Assembly (NCBI RefSeq): GCF_000316665.1 | Contig: NC_019678.1 | Location: forward strand, 7,163,001-7,227,000 | DNA: 64,000 bases | DNA from: Rivularia sp. PCC 7116 | GTDB lineage: Bacteria > Cyanobacteriota > Cyanobacteriia > Cyanobacteriales > Nostocaceae | Reading direction: 5' to 3' | In this document: piece after piece, positions 44,628-53,329 of the stretch | Numbering within the stretch: the first letter of the stretch is position 1 | Layout of the letters: every line of letters begins with the position of its first letter | Position numbers and translations under genes: made by a program | The notes under the pieces: generated by a model | What the model saw: the letters and a program-made list of their open reading frames with translations, nothing else | Databases searched by the model: none | What the model was told of the DNA's origin: nothing

Positions 44628-45983
44628 TCATTCTTCCAACTCACTTGCTTCTGCCAAAATCGGGTTGATATCAAACCATGATTCCCCAGCAGCATCCCGA
44701 TATTCAAATACCAAACGACTGTGAACTAATGCTTGATACTCCAAATCCCCCCTCACCTTCTTCCGCTTCTTCACCTGACGCAATAATTCCCATTCATCAT
44801 CAGAAATTTGCATTATCATTTCATTGCGACGATAGCGAATCAGAGCTTCTAAAGTTTTACGAGACAAAGGCAGTTTTCTTTCTTTCTGAATCCAGTTATT
44901 CAACAACCGCAACAAATCTCGTACATGTCCCCCACTCACCTGACACAATCGATCTAAACTTTTAGCATCATCAAAAACTTCAGGAATTTTATTCAGACGC
45001 TGTTGTGGATTCAAATCGGGGAAAGCTCTTGCTAACACCATTTGTCGTAACAATACCATTCCCGGTTGAAAAATATTTCCATTCGGTAATTGTACTGATA
45101 CCATTGGTAATACTTTTGGGTCTTCTGGAAATCTTTGAGTTAAATTTCCATAATCGTTAGAGAATTTTAGTGCCAGAGGCATTGTATAAACAACATGACA
45201 CTGTAACTTAGTTAAATACTCGCTCTGGTCGATAAATAGATACTCTTGCTGGGGTCTTCCCCAAGATTTGGCGCGAGAATCGACCCTATCCAGATTATCT
45301 ACAATTACTACCAGTCCTTTTTTTCCCTGCCGTTTTAATGCTTCCACAGCAGGCTGGAGTAATTCAGAATTAATCGCTTCTAATAACTTAGTCTTTTGAG
45401 GACCTAAATATTGATTGAGCCTGCCTCTTAAGGTGGCATCATCTTTAGTTTTGGCAGTTATTTCCCCAATACCAAAGGCTAGAGAAAACTTATCAGAATC
45501 GGAACTTACACCAATATCTCCAATACCCGGAAGTTTGGCTTTCATTCCTACAACTTCAGCATTAAGAACCCGCCAAGCTCCCTCTAATAAATCTTTGAGC
45601 AGACTAGGTTCACCCAAACTCATATCATCCAGACTCTGACTAACCCGACGAGCGACACTTAGCAAAAAGTCACCAATATCAACATCAGCCATTTCCATAT
45701 CTTCACTAGACTCGAAATACACTACATAAAATCCTTCTTCCTCCAACTCCGTCTTTAAACGCAATAACTCTGTAGACTTACCGCACCCAATATGTCCCGT
45801 GAATAAAACGCAAGTTGGTTCCTCCGGCGAGAAAAATGTAATATTGTCCCGTAACTCCTGAATAATCTTGCCGCCTCTGACAGAAGAAAAATCAATATAA
45901 TACTTTTCATCTTCAGCATTATTGATAACCAGAGTTTTACTAGGATTCGTAGCTTGGAAAAACTTTCGTAAATCTATTGTCAT
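44628..45983 (-). CDS. AAA/P-loop ATPase, partner of the STAND gene
   Basis: 451 residues. Walker A is GHIGCGKST (63-71), preceded by an N-terminal region (FFQATNPSKTLVINN) that recurs in related ATPases. LVVIVDNLDRVD is the Walker B and DxxD-type segment. A sensor-like region and a C-terminal winged-helix portion (SDDEWELLRQVKKRKKVRG) follow. It is cytoplasmic. Such ATPases occur next to STAND proteins in cyanobacteria, but I know no proven function. The gene is transcribed leftward with the STAND gene after a 147-bp gap containing repeat-type sequence (cccatgcccaatg), so co-transcription is possible. Confidence 0.8.
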   Translation of the reverse strand: MTIDLRKFFQATNPSKTLVINNAEDEKYYIDFSSVRGGKIIQELRDNITFFSPEEPTCVLFTGHIGCGKSTELLRLKTELEEEGFYVVYFESSEDMEMADVDIGDFLLSVARRVSQSLDDMSLGEPSLLKDLLEGAWRVLNAEVVGMKAKLPGIGDIGVSSDSDKFSLAFGIGEITAKTKDDATLRGRLNQYLGPQKTKLLEAINSELLQPAVEALKRQGKKGLVVIVDNLDRVDSRAKSWGRPQQEYLFIDQSEYLTKLQCHVVYTMPLALKFSNDYGNLTQRFPEDPKVLPMVSVQLPNGNIFQPGMVLLRQMVLARAFPDLNPQQRLNKIPEVFDDAKSLDRLCQVSGGHVRDLLRLLNNWIQKERKLPLSRKTLEALIRYRRNEMIMQISDDEWELLRQVKKRKKVRGDLEYQALVHSRLVFEYRDAAGESWFDINPILAEASELEE

Positions 45984-46367
45984 AGTAAAAAAACCGTATC
46001 TATTTCATCTTTTTATAGATATCCCTTTAACCCTAATGGATATACCAGCCACCAAAATTCAAATACACAAGCTAGAAATAATACTTAGCTAATCTGCAAT
46101 CAACATCAAACTTATACAATGGTATAGTCCAGTTTAACGAAGTGTTAAGTGATAAAATATACTTTTTAAAATAAACTTACGACTAGATTACAATTTCAGC
46201 GACCAGTTAAAAACGAGTAGCAAGTAAAATACGAATTTATTTTTAATTCCTTCCCAAGCAACAGCGATTACCTATACAATTTCTCCCCCACTCCCCTCTA
46301 TCCCCTAATTCCCTAATGTGGCAAAATAAAAACGGTAATAAGTGAAATATATAAAGGTAATTTATCA
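45984..46367. other. Divergent intergenic region upstream of chlI
   Basis: 384 bp with promoters for the leftward ATPase gene and the rightward chlI. A pyrimidine-rich stretch (ttctcccccactcccctctatcccc, 46281-46305) and AAAGGTAA at 46353-46360 (chlI ribosome-binding site) are visible. Nothing else is recognised. Confidence 0.6.
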
Positions 46368-47489
46368 GTGAGTCCTACTAATCAAAAGACTTCTACAGCA
46401 CGACGTGTGGTATTTCCTTTTACCGCCATTGTAGGTCAGGAAGAAATGAAGCTGGCTCTGATTCTAAATGTGATTGACCCCAAAGTTGGCGGTGTAATGA
46501 TAATGGGAGATCGGGGAACCGGCAAATCAACCACGATTCGAGCGCTTGCTGACTTACTTCCAGAGGTTTCAGTAGTCAGGGATGACCCCTTCAATTCTCA
46601 TCCGAGCGATCCCGATGTTATGGGTGATGAAGCTCGTCAAAAACTGGAACAAGGTGAAGAAATTGCTGTAGAACAAATGAAGGTGCCAATGGTAGATTTA
46701 CCTTTGGGAGCGACAGAAGACCGAGTTTGTGGCACCATCGATATTGAAAAGGCTTTATCGGAAGGTGTTAAAGCTTTTGAACCGGGACTTTTAGCTAAAG
46801 CGAACCGAGGCATTCTTTACGTTGATGAAGTCAACTTGCTAGATGACCATTTAGTAGACGTATTGCTAGACTCAGCAGCTAGCGGTTGGAACACCGTCGA
46901 ACGTGAAGGCATTTCCATTCGCCACCCAGCCCGTTTCGTTTTGGTTGGCTCAGGAAACCCAGAAGAAGGTGAATTACGACCCCAGTTACTTGATAGATTT
47001 GGAATGCACGCTGAAATTCGTACCGTTAGAGAACCAGCTTTGAGGGTGCAAATTGTAGAACAAAGGTCGGAATTTGACCAAAATCCCCCAGAATTCTTGG
47101 AAAAGTATCAACAGCAGCAGCAAGAATTGCAAGAGCGCATCGTTAAAGCCCAGAAACTTTTACCTTCCGTTAATATGGAATACGACTACCGGGTCAAAAT
47201 TTCCGAAGTATGTTCTGAGCTAGACGTAGACGGGTTGCGGGGTGATATCGTTAGTAATCGCGCTGCCAAAGCTTTAACTGCATTTGAAGGACGTAACGAA
47301 GTTACAGTAGACGACATTCGCCGCGTTATTGCTTTGTGTTTGCGTCACAGACTGCGGAAAGACCCCTTAGAATCAATCGATACCGGCTACAAAGTAGAGA
47401 AAACCTTTTCCCGCGTCTTTGGCGTAGAGCTTCCAGAAGACACAGCCAACGTTAACGGAACTTCTGAGAAAGTCGGAGCAAAAAGGTAG
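46368..47489 (+). CDS. chlI: Magnesium chelatase ATPase subunit I
   Basis: 373 residues of the AAA+ subunit that, with ChlD and ChlH, inserts Mg2+ into protoporphyrin IX, the first committed step of chlorophyll synthesis. [16 protein letters not shown] is followed by Walker [10 protein letters not shown], the ChlI insertion with [11 protein letters not shown], Walker [35 protein letters not shown], and an Arg finger region in the sensor 2 domain ([12 protein letters not shown]). The start is a GTG at 46368 after AAAGGTAA. Length is normal. The ChlD and ChlH genes are not in the window. Confidence 0.97.
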   Translation: MSPTNQKTSTARRVVFPFTAIVGQEEMKLALILNVIDPKVGGVMIMGDRGTGKSTTIRALADLLPEVSVVRDDPFNSHPSDPDVMGDEARQKLEQGEEIAVEQMKVPMVDLPLGATEDRVCGTIDIEKALSEGVKAFEPGLLAKANRGILYVDEVNLLDDHLVDVLLDSAASGWNTVEREGISIRHPARFVLVGSGNPEEGELRPQLLDRFGMHAEIRTVREPALRVQIVEQRSEFDQNPPEFLEKYQQQQQELQERIVKAQKLLPSVNMEYDYRVKISEVCSELDVDGLRGDIVSNRAAKALTAFEGRNEVTVDDIRRVIALCLRHRLRKDPLESIDTGYKVEKTFSRVFGVELPEDTANVNGTSEKVGAKR

Positions 47490-47525
47490 TTGGTAATTGG
47501 TAATTGGTAGTTGGTAATTGGTAAT
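47486..47525. repeat. STRR, unit ggtaatt (about 5.5 copies)
   Basis: Heptamer copies with one variant (gtagttg) begin at the chlI stop codon and fill the gap to the next gene. The same unit is seen at 14903-14945. Confidence 0.9.
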
Positions 47526-47631
47526 AGTTGTTTGATATCAACTAATTACTCATTTATTATGATTGCCATTACCTTTTAATTTCTATATAGTCGATGTCCT
47601 TATCCGCTTTTCCAATCTTTCTTCTTCAATC

Positions 47632-47943
47632 ATGATAAGAACCTGTTATTCCTGGATACATACCTTAATATTGGCAAGTCAATATAATCCACCGAGATTT
47701 GTAGAGTTGATCATGCTCGGTATGGCATTAATAATGTTGACTATTTCGACTTTTATCGCCGATTTGCCTTATTTGGTTTTAGGTTTAAGTTTCGTAGTTG
47801 GCGCGTCAGCTTCAATTTTAGTCAGAGAAGCAATTGCACCGACACCTCAATCACGAGTTACTAAAATTACGGCATTACTTTTACTTGTTGTTAGCATTTA
47901 TGGTTTCGCCGATTTATTTAAATTATTTATTAGTTTTACGTAA
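47632..47943 (+). CDS. Small membrane protein, function unknown
   Basis: 103 residues from the ATG at 47632; a longer reading from a TTG at 47563 adds an unlikely 23-residue N-terminus. There are three hydrophobic segments: FVELIMLGMALIMLTISTFI, LVLGLSFVVGASASIL and ITALLLLVVSIYGFADLF. No motif identifies a family. The gene lies 140 bp after chlI across a heptamer repeat on the same strand. A link to chlorophyll synthesis is possible from position only. Confidence 0.55.
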   Translation: MIRTCYSWIHTLILASQYNPPRFVELIMLGMALIMLTISTFIADLPYLVLGLSFVVGASASILVREAIAPTPQSRVTKITALLLLVVSIYGFADLFKLFISFT

Positions 47944-48444
47944 ATATTTAGGTTTATAGATTTTTTGAATAAATATTTTATCCGACACCCTAGAAGGGTG
48001 CGGCTACAAAAACAAAGCCCACCTGCGTGGGCTTGGAAACTCTCATAACTCACCTTACGGTGGTGAGTCTAGTTGGGGGTGTCGGTTTGCGTCCCCCAAA
48101 AAGCGGGTTAGAGGAGCGTCTCCCGGAGGGAGAGACCCGTTTACGAAGTGCGGCTCAGGGGCTTTGTAGTATTAGCCCCAGGCTTATATGCGGGCTTTTT
48201 GCAAAATTGGGATGCTCCCGATTTGAGTTATTAAATCTTAATGTAAATAAAATGTAACTAGAAAATTAATTTAATCTTAAATAAGTTAACTAAAATACTC
48301 TATATCATCAAACATATTAGTAGGCTTGTCAAGAAATTTGAAAATTAAGTCTAAGTAAAAGTATTTGGGGAAATTTCTCGATCGGTGCGATAAATAAAAT
48401 TTCTTTTTTGAGAAAAACTGAAAATAAAGCTTCAGGAGGACGAA
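47944..48444. other. Intergenic region with several GC-rich palindromes
   Basis: 500 bp. From 47985 to 48205 it holds a chain of hairpins and the words caccctagaagggtgcggct, tctcccggagggaga and gcggctcaggggctttg, including the repeat at 48015-48034. After it comes an AT-rich promoter region. The frames within the palindromes are not protein-like. Confidence 0.65.
48015..48034. repeat. Dispersed palindromic repeat (aagcccac-ctgc-gtgggctt)
   Basis: A perfect 8-bp stem preceded by GGCTACAAAAACA. It is similar in layout to 28256-28273 (AAGCCCGC-type stem after GGCTAC). It may also act as a terminator for the small membrane protein gene, since the stem ends in TT. Confidence 0.7.
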
Positions 48445-49914
48445 ATGGTAACAGCAACCAGTCCGGAACAAAAAGTAAAAATCGGTCAAACTAAGCTGCT
48501 GATTAATAACGAATGGGTAGAAAGTGTCAGCGGTAAAAGGTTTGAAACAATTAACCCCACTACTGGGGAAGTGATTTGTGATGTTGCAGAAGCAGATGCG
48601 GCTGATGTTGATAAGGCTGTAAAAGCGGCGAAAAGAGCTTTTGAAGGTGGAGAATGGCGGAATATGTCGGCAACTCGTCGCGGTGAATTACTTTACAAGT
48701 TAGCTGACTTGATTGAGCAAAATATCGATGAGTTGGCGCGCTTGGAAACTTTAGATAACGGTAAAACTTTAAAGGATGCCTACGGAGACTTGCATTTAGT
48801 TCTCCGTTGCTATCGTTATTATGCAGGTTGGGCAGATAAGGTACACGGTAAAACCATTCCGATTAATGGCCCATATCTATGCTATACACGTCACGAACCC
48901 GTGGGGGTAGTTGGTCAAATTATTCCTTGGAACTTTCCACTGTTAATGCAAGCATGGAAATTATCGCCAGCTTTGGCAACGGGTAATGTGGTGGTGATGA
49001 AAACAGCCGAACAAACACCTCTTTCGGCATTACGAGTCGGAGAATTAATCGTTGAAGCAGGCTTTCCACCCGGTGTAGTTAATATACTTTCGGGATATGG
49101 GCCTACCGCAGGAGCGGCGATCGCCCGTCACATGGACGTAGACAAGTTAGCGTTTACGGGTTCGACTGAGGTAGGACATTTGGTTATGGAAGCCGCCGCT
49201 AGAAGCAACCTCAAGCGGGTAACTCTGGAACTTGGTGGTAAAAGTCCTAACATCGTTTTTGCTGATGCCGATATGGATGCAGCAATAGAAGGTGCCCATA
49301 AAAGCTTGTTCTTTAACCAAGGGCAATGCTGTAATGCGGGTTCGCGGTTGTTTGTAGAAGAAAAATGTTACGACGAATTTGTTGCAAAAAGCGTCGAGAA
49401 AGCCAAAAACCGTTTAGTTGGCGACCCCTTTGACTCCAAAACCCAACAGGGACCCCAGGTTGATCGCGATCAATTCGATAGAGTCATGAACTATATCGAA
49501 GCGGGAATGCGCGAAGGTGCAAACATGATGTGCGGTGGACATCGAGTCGGCGATCGCGGTTACTTTATCGAACCAACTGTATTTGCTAATGTCACAAACG
49601 ACATGACAATTGCTCAAGAGGAGATTTTTGGGCCGGTAATGAGTATTATCAAATTCAAAGACATTGAAGAAGCAATTCATCTAGCAAATACTACTATGTA
49701 TGGACTTGCTGCTGGAGTCTGGACAAAAGATATTACCAAAGCTCATAGAGTAGCAAATAGTGTCCGTGCCGGTACGGTATGGGTAAATTGCTATCACGTT
49801 TTTGATGCTGCTGCACCCTTCGGTGGTTTCAAGCAATCGGGTATGGGTAGAGAACTCGGCGAGTACTGCTTGGAACATTATACGGAAGTTAAAACTGTCA
49901 CCGTACAGTTGTAA
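48445..49914 (+). CDS. Aldehyde dehydrogenase family protein (2)
   Basis: 489 residues of the ALDH1/2-like group. The cofactor-site [12 protein letters not shown] is followed by [11 protein letters not shown], the catalytic Glu in [16 protein letters not shown], the nucleophilic Cys in [14 protein letters not shown], and EEIFGPVMS. It ends [20 protein letters not shown], which is typical of tetrameric retinal-/acetaldehyde-type enzymes. A strong ribosome-binding site (AGGAGGA) precedes the ATG. Substrate unknown. The following genes on the same strand encode a lipocalin-like protein, a DUF3598 protein and a RidA-like protein, 290 bp away. Confidence 0.95.
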   Translation: MVTATSPEQKVKIGQTKLLINNEWVESVSGKRFETINPTTGEVICDVAEADAADVDKAVKAAKRAFEGGEWRNMSATRRGELLYKLADLIEQNIDELARLETLDNGKTLKDAYGDLHLVLRCYRYYAGWADKVHGKTIPINGPYLCYTRHEPVGVVGQIIPWNFPLLMQAWKLSPALATGNVVVMKTAEQTPLSALRVGELIVEAGFPPGVVNILSGYGPTAGAAIARHMDVDKLAFTGSTEVGHLVMEAAARSNLKRVTLELGGKSPNIVFADADMDAAIEGAHKSLFFNQGQCCNAGSRLFVEEKCYDEFVAKSVEKAKNRLVGDPFDSKTQQGPQVDRDQFDRVMNYIEAGMREGANMMCGGHRVGDRGYFIEPTVFANVTNDMTIAQEEIFGPVMSIIKFKDIEEAIHLANTTMYGLAAGVWTKDITKAHRVANSVRAGTVWVNCYHVFDAAAPFGGFKQSGMGRELGEYCLEHYTEVKTVTVQL

Positions 49915-50204
49915 GCTTTTAGTTGCAATTGAAACCTCACTCCTTTTTATTAATCGCTGGGATAATGGGGTGAGGTTTGTTAGTGATTAGCTGTAAGGTT
50001 TTTTATTTAATGCAATACAAAGCATATTTTTGAATAGATGTTAAGTCGTAACCTTAACTGTTGATTTTTGAAAGCGCTTAGGTAATATTTACACATGGCT
50101 CTCGTCAAAATGTCGCTTTAATTCTACCAATTGAGTAAGGCGTAAAATTTGATGTTTTCTAAGTAAACTCTTAGCAGGGAATGTTGAGATTATAGGGGGA
50201 AAAA

Positions 50205-50708
50205 ATGAACGGAGTAGAGTTGTTTAAAAAGTCAATGGGAAATTGGGAAGGTCGTCGTTGGTATGTCTATGACAATGGTGACAAGGTAGTCCGTTACACC
50301 CAATTTAGCAATGAAGTCATACCAAAAGAAAAATTCCTCTTCCCAGAGGGGATTTCAGTACACCATAAATTCAAGGTGTGGAATGTCAATGAGAATAAGC
50401 TAGAGAATGAAATGGAAACTATTCTACATGCTTGTCCGGAACATATTGTACGTGCGGTGGGTTACTTAGGGGAAGAAAGTATTGAATGTCCAATTACATC
50501 TGTTGGTAATGATATGTGCCGCATGATTACGGAATACAAGAATGGTTGGACGCACATGGAATTTTTCCATTTTCTAACTGCCGATGTACGGGCAAGGAAT
50601 ATCCGGTACGATGGTATTAATTGTAGCGGCACTTTTCTAGAAAACCGAGTTGATGAGTTCTCAGAGGTAAATCCTGAAAACTTGGTTCAATATTTACTTA
50701 AGCAATGA
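50205..50708 (+). CDS. Unrecognised small protein, lipocalin-like appearance
   Basis: 167 residues. The start GVELFKKSMGNWEGRRWYVYD and a series of beta-strand-like segments recall lipocalin-fold families of cyanobacteria (CpcS/DUF3598), but no specific family is certain. ECPITSVGNDMCRM and FHFLTADVRARNIRYDG are distinctive segments. There is no signal peptide. It heads a tight three-gene run: the DUF3598 gene starts 36 bp later and the RidA gene 67 bp after that. A G-rich ribosome-binding site (AGGGGG) precedes the ATG. Confidence 0.6.
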   Translation: MNGVELFKKSMGNWEGRRWYVYDNGDKVVRYTQFSNEVIPKEKFLFPEGISVHHKFKVWNVNENKLENEMETILHACPEHIVRAVGYLGEESIECPITSVGNDMCRMITEYKNGWTHMEFFHFLTADVRARNIRYDGINCSGTFLENRVDEFSEVNPENLVQYLLKQ

Positions 50709-50744
50709 GCCAAAATTAAAAGAAGTTTTATACCCAAATAACTT

Positions 50745-51530
50745 ATGTCTATCGACCTTAAGGAAAAAAACTGGCAGAATTTATGTAACAAACATATACG
50801 GGATTGGCACGGTGTTTGGACAAGGTATTCTCCCCAAAAAGCAGTTACAGAATCGTTTCGCAGTTTAAGAAGCTTTGAGAGTAATCAAGGGCAAACAGAA
50901 ATAGCTCACACCAATCGCTATATGTATGCTGACGGCACAACAAAAGAAGAAAGTTGGCAATATAATCTGCATTCTAATGGTTTATCGGATGGACTCTTTC
51001 ATCCAGCCCGAGATTATATGAGGGGGTTTAACTTTGAACCAGGTGCAGCGGCATGGGTAACAACACAGTTAAAGCCCGAATCATATTTTGCAGTTGAATT
51101 ATTTTTTATATACGAAAACTTACGACATAGCGTAGGTATTGTTTATGACCAAAAAGGCAATCTTTTGCGAACGGCAAATATTCGCGAAGATAGCAATGGT
51201 TTTCCAAGTAAATACTGGTCAACTGACATCAATCAATTACCCGAACGAAAAATAAGTGGGAATTGGCAAGGAACTTCACTGACTATGACACCAGATTTAA
51301 AGGTTTCTGAACCTTCACCAACACAATTGCAACTTAGTTGGCAAGGACATCAAACTTTCTTTTTACCTGACGGAGTTTCTATCAGTTGTCCGGAAAAAGT
51401 TACTCTGGGCACGCCCTTTGTTTTAGCAGCTAATTGGCTAGTGACACCTTCTCAACTGCAACAGATCAGCGCTAAGTATGATAAGTGTGGAACTTTTTCG
51501 GCTTTAGTCTTTGAATGCTTTACCCAGTAG
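50745..51530 (+). CDS. DUF3598 (lipocalin-fold) family protein (2)
   Basis: 261 residues with two successive barrel-like halves, as in full-length DUF3598. The first opens NLCNKHIRDWHGVWTRYSP and contains TNRYMYADGTTKEESW. The second runs from about 165 with GNWQGTSLTMTPDLK to a C-terminal LVTPSQLQQISAKYDKCGTF. It is about 90 residues longer than the protein at 35133 and shares NRY.(W/Y)ADG..KE with it. Probably cytoplasmic and ligand-binding by fold; no ligand is known to me. It lies within the run 50205-51993 behind an aldehyde dehydrogenase, as its relative does. Confidence 0.75.
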   Translation: MSIDLKEKNWQNLCNKHIRDWHGVWTRYSPQKAVTESFRSLRSFESNQGQTEIAHTNRYMYADGTTKEESWQYNLHSNGLSDGLFHPARDYMRGFNFEPGAAAWVTTQLKPESYFAVELFFIYENLRHSVGIVYDQKGNLLRTANIREDSNGFPSKYWSTDINQLPERKISGNWQGTSLTMTPDLKVSEPSPTQLQLSWQGHQTFFLPDGVSISCPEKVTLGTPFVLAANWLVTPSQLQQISAKYDKCGTFSALVFECFTQ

Positions 51531-51597
51531 CTAAAAACGAACGGGATAACTGACTCGAATCAAAAAATACAATGATTTTACAAATCACAAAAGTCCT

Positions 51598-51993
51598 ATG
51601 AACAGGGAAAATATCATCTCCTCTCAATTATTTGAAGCTCGCGGACCGTTTTCACATGCTGTAAAAGTAAGTGGATTTAGTAACTTGATTTTCACTTCTA
51701 CGGTTGCAGCTATTGATAAAAATTGGCAGGTTATTGGTGAAGGAGACATCCGCAAACAAACAGAAGCAACTATTGTTAATCTGAAGAAAGCTTTACAAGA
51801 AGCAGGAGCGACTATCAAAGATGTAGTGAAAGTGAACTGGTATCTTACCGATATCAGCCATTTTCAAACAGTGCTAGAGGTAAGAGAGCAAATGTTTGAA
51901 GGCAACAAACCAGCAAGTGCTACAATTCCTATCGGTCCCCTTGTGATTCCCGAACTTTTACTCGAAGCTGATGCGATCGCCATCATAAATTAG
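51598..51993 (+). CDS. RidA/YjgF-family protein lacking the usual arginine
   Basis: 131 residues, normal for the trimeric RidA (Rid/YER057c/UK114) fold, with FEARGPFSHAVKVSGF, an LKKALQEAGATIKDVVKVNWYLTD helix-strand unit and LLEADAIAI at the end. Canonical RidA hydrolyses reactive enamines and imines with an Arg in the VARLP-type loop. Here the corresponding loop reads TIPIGPLVIPELLLEAD without an Arg, so the deaminase activity is doubtful and a different Rid subfamily role is likely. It is the last gene of the run after the DUF3598 gene and converges with the epimerase gene (10 bp gap). Confidence 0.85.
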   Translation: MNRENIISSQLFEARGPFSHAVKVSGFSNLIFTSTVAAIDKNWQVIGEGDIRKQTEATIVNLKKALQEAGATIKDVVKVNWYLTDISHFQTVLEVREQMFEGNKPASATIPIGPLVIPELLLEADAIAIIN

Positions 51994-52003
51994 GATTTTT
52001 AAC

Positions 52004-52894
52004 TTATGAAATCGTCTGGGGATGAATCAACTTGTAACCTGCGGCTTTAATCTTCTCGTTGCTGATACGAGCATTGAGGGAGCGATAGCTGGGTTTGGTA
52101 TCATCCCAAATAATCTTTTCCAAATTTCCGAGTTGGCAAATTTCATCGGATAATTCGCGGATAGTCATATCAAAGTCATTCACAAGGTTATAGATACCGC
52201 CTAACCTTCTTTGACTAAGATAATCCATAGCCGCAATAACATCGTCGAGGTGAATCCAACTGGTAAAAGTTTCGCCGCTTCCATCAATATTTTTACCAGC
52301 AAGTCTCCCAAAACGCTTTATCAATGCTCTTTGAGCGCCATAAATTCCACCCAAACGCAAGATAGTAACTTGCACATCTTCACTGGCTGAATTTAATAAA
52401 AGCTGCTCCGCCTCACATAGCACCTGATTATATTCGCTCTCTGTATCAACCGGAGAAGCTTCATCTACCCACTCACCATTTTTATTTCCATATACCGAAA
52501 CACTACTGAGGTAAATTAGCTGTTTAACGCTTTTGTTTTCCTGCAATGCTGCTACCAGATTTTTCGCTGTGGGAATATAAGTTTCCCGATATACCTCAGC
52601 ATCAACTTGTTTATTGCTAATCGGAGCAATGCTCAAAACTACAGTGTCTCGATCTTGCAACAGCGATTTTACAGCTTGAGAATCTTGCCCTTTCATAACT
52701 ACCACTTTGGTGGCAATGTTCTCTAATTCTGCAACCCGCTCTTGTCTAGTTGTGGTTACTGTTACCGAGTAACCTTGTTTATACCAGTAGCTTGAAGCAG
52801 CAGTTCCGACATAACCGCAACCAAGAATGGCAATTTTTTCTAAATTGCTGTTATTTTGCTGCTGAATTTCAGTTTCAGTTGATTTTATATCCAT
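52004..52894 (-). CDS. NAD(P)-dependent epimerase/dehydratase-like protein
   Basis: 296 residues from the ATG at 52894 (a TTG lies one codon earlier). It is an extended/atypical SDR: the Rossmann motif AILGCGYVGTAA gives GxGxxG near 27-32. LIYLSSVSVYGNKNG supplies the usual Ser-Tyr region, although the strict YxxxK is not obvious (EYNQVLCEAE has no Lys). RLGGIYG and WIHLDDVIAAM are typical of the NAD-dependent epimerase group. An N-terminal tail (STETEIQQQNN) is low complexity. Cytoplasmic. Its 3' end lies 10 bp from the RidA gene. Substrate unknown. Confidence 0.8.
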   Translation of the reverse strand: MDIKSTETEIQQQNNSNLEKIAILGCGYVGTAASSYWYKQGYSVTVTTTRQERVAELENIATKVVVMKGQDSQAVKSLLQDRDTVVLSIAPISNKQVDAEVYRETYIPTAKNLVAALQENKSVKQLIYLSSVSVYGNKNGEWVDEASPVDTESEYNQVLCEAEQLLLNSASEDVQVTILRLGGIYGAQRALIKRFGRLAGKNIDGSGETFTSWIHLDDVIAAMDYLSQRRLGGIYNLVNDFDMTIRELSDEICQLGNLEKIIWDDTKPSYRSLNARISNEKIKAAGYKLIHPQTIS

Positions 52895-53329
52895 CAAATC
52901 ATTTGCCTAATAAATAAAGAATTATAAACAATATTGAGTCAGCTAGTTAAATATGTGACTTGAAGAATTTATTCTAGCTAAGAGCAGTAATTATTTCCAA
53001 AATATTACTTAGGTATTGAAGATTTTTATATGACTACTTGTAAAGTCTGTTAATTGCCTTGGAAATGCATCGTTTTAAATTTAATTGCAAACTAATCAGC
53101 ACTTACGCACGGACTACGTGTTTACGTCATTATGAGCTAAGCGAAGTATTCAGCGTTCACCGTAGGTGCGGCTCAGATGTGGATCATCGCAAAGCTCTAT
53201 TTTCCGTTACGAATGCGTAAGTCTTACTAATGATAAAACATCCCTGATTCTAACAATTCTATGCCTAATGTAGGGAAATATAAGTTTAGGGGATAAAAAT
53301 TGAGTGCTTGATTGATTGAGCTTTATTTC
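52895..53329. other. Divergent intergenic region containing a MITE-like element
   Basis: 435 bp between the leftward epimerase-like gene and the rightward histidine kinase. The palindromic element at 53101-53222 occupies the middle, and the flanks are AT-rich promoter sequence. No gene is seen. Confidence 0.6.
53101..53222. mobile_element. MITE-like element, family 3 (122 bp)
   Basis: ACTTACGCA at the left and TGCGTAAGT at the right are exact 9-bp inverted ends. The interior has words such as tacggtgaacgctgaatact-type palindromes and no coding capacity. Only one copy lies in the window, so mobility is inferred from structure alone. Confidence 0.5.

Noticed and set aside
48027-48257. A 76-codon rightward frame between the small membrane protein and the second ALDH
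   Set aside because: It runs through a chain of GC-rich palindromes and is not protein-like.
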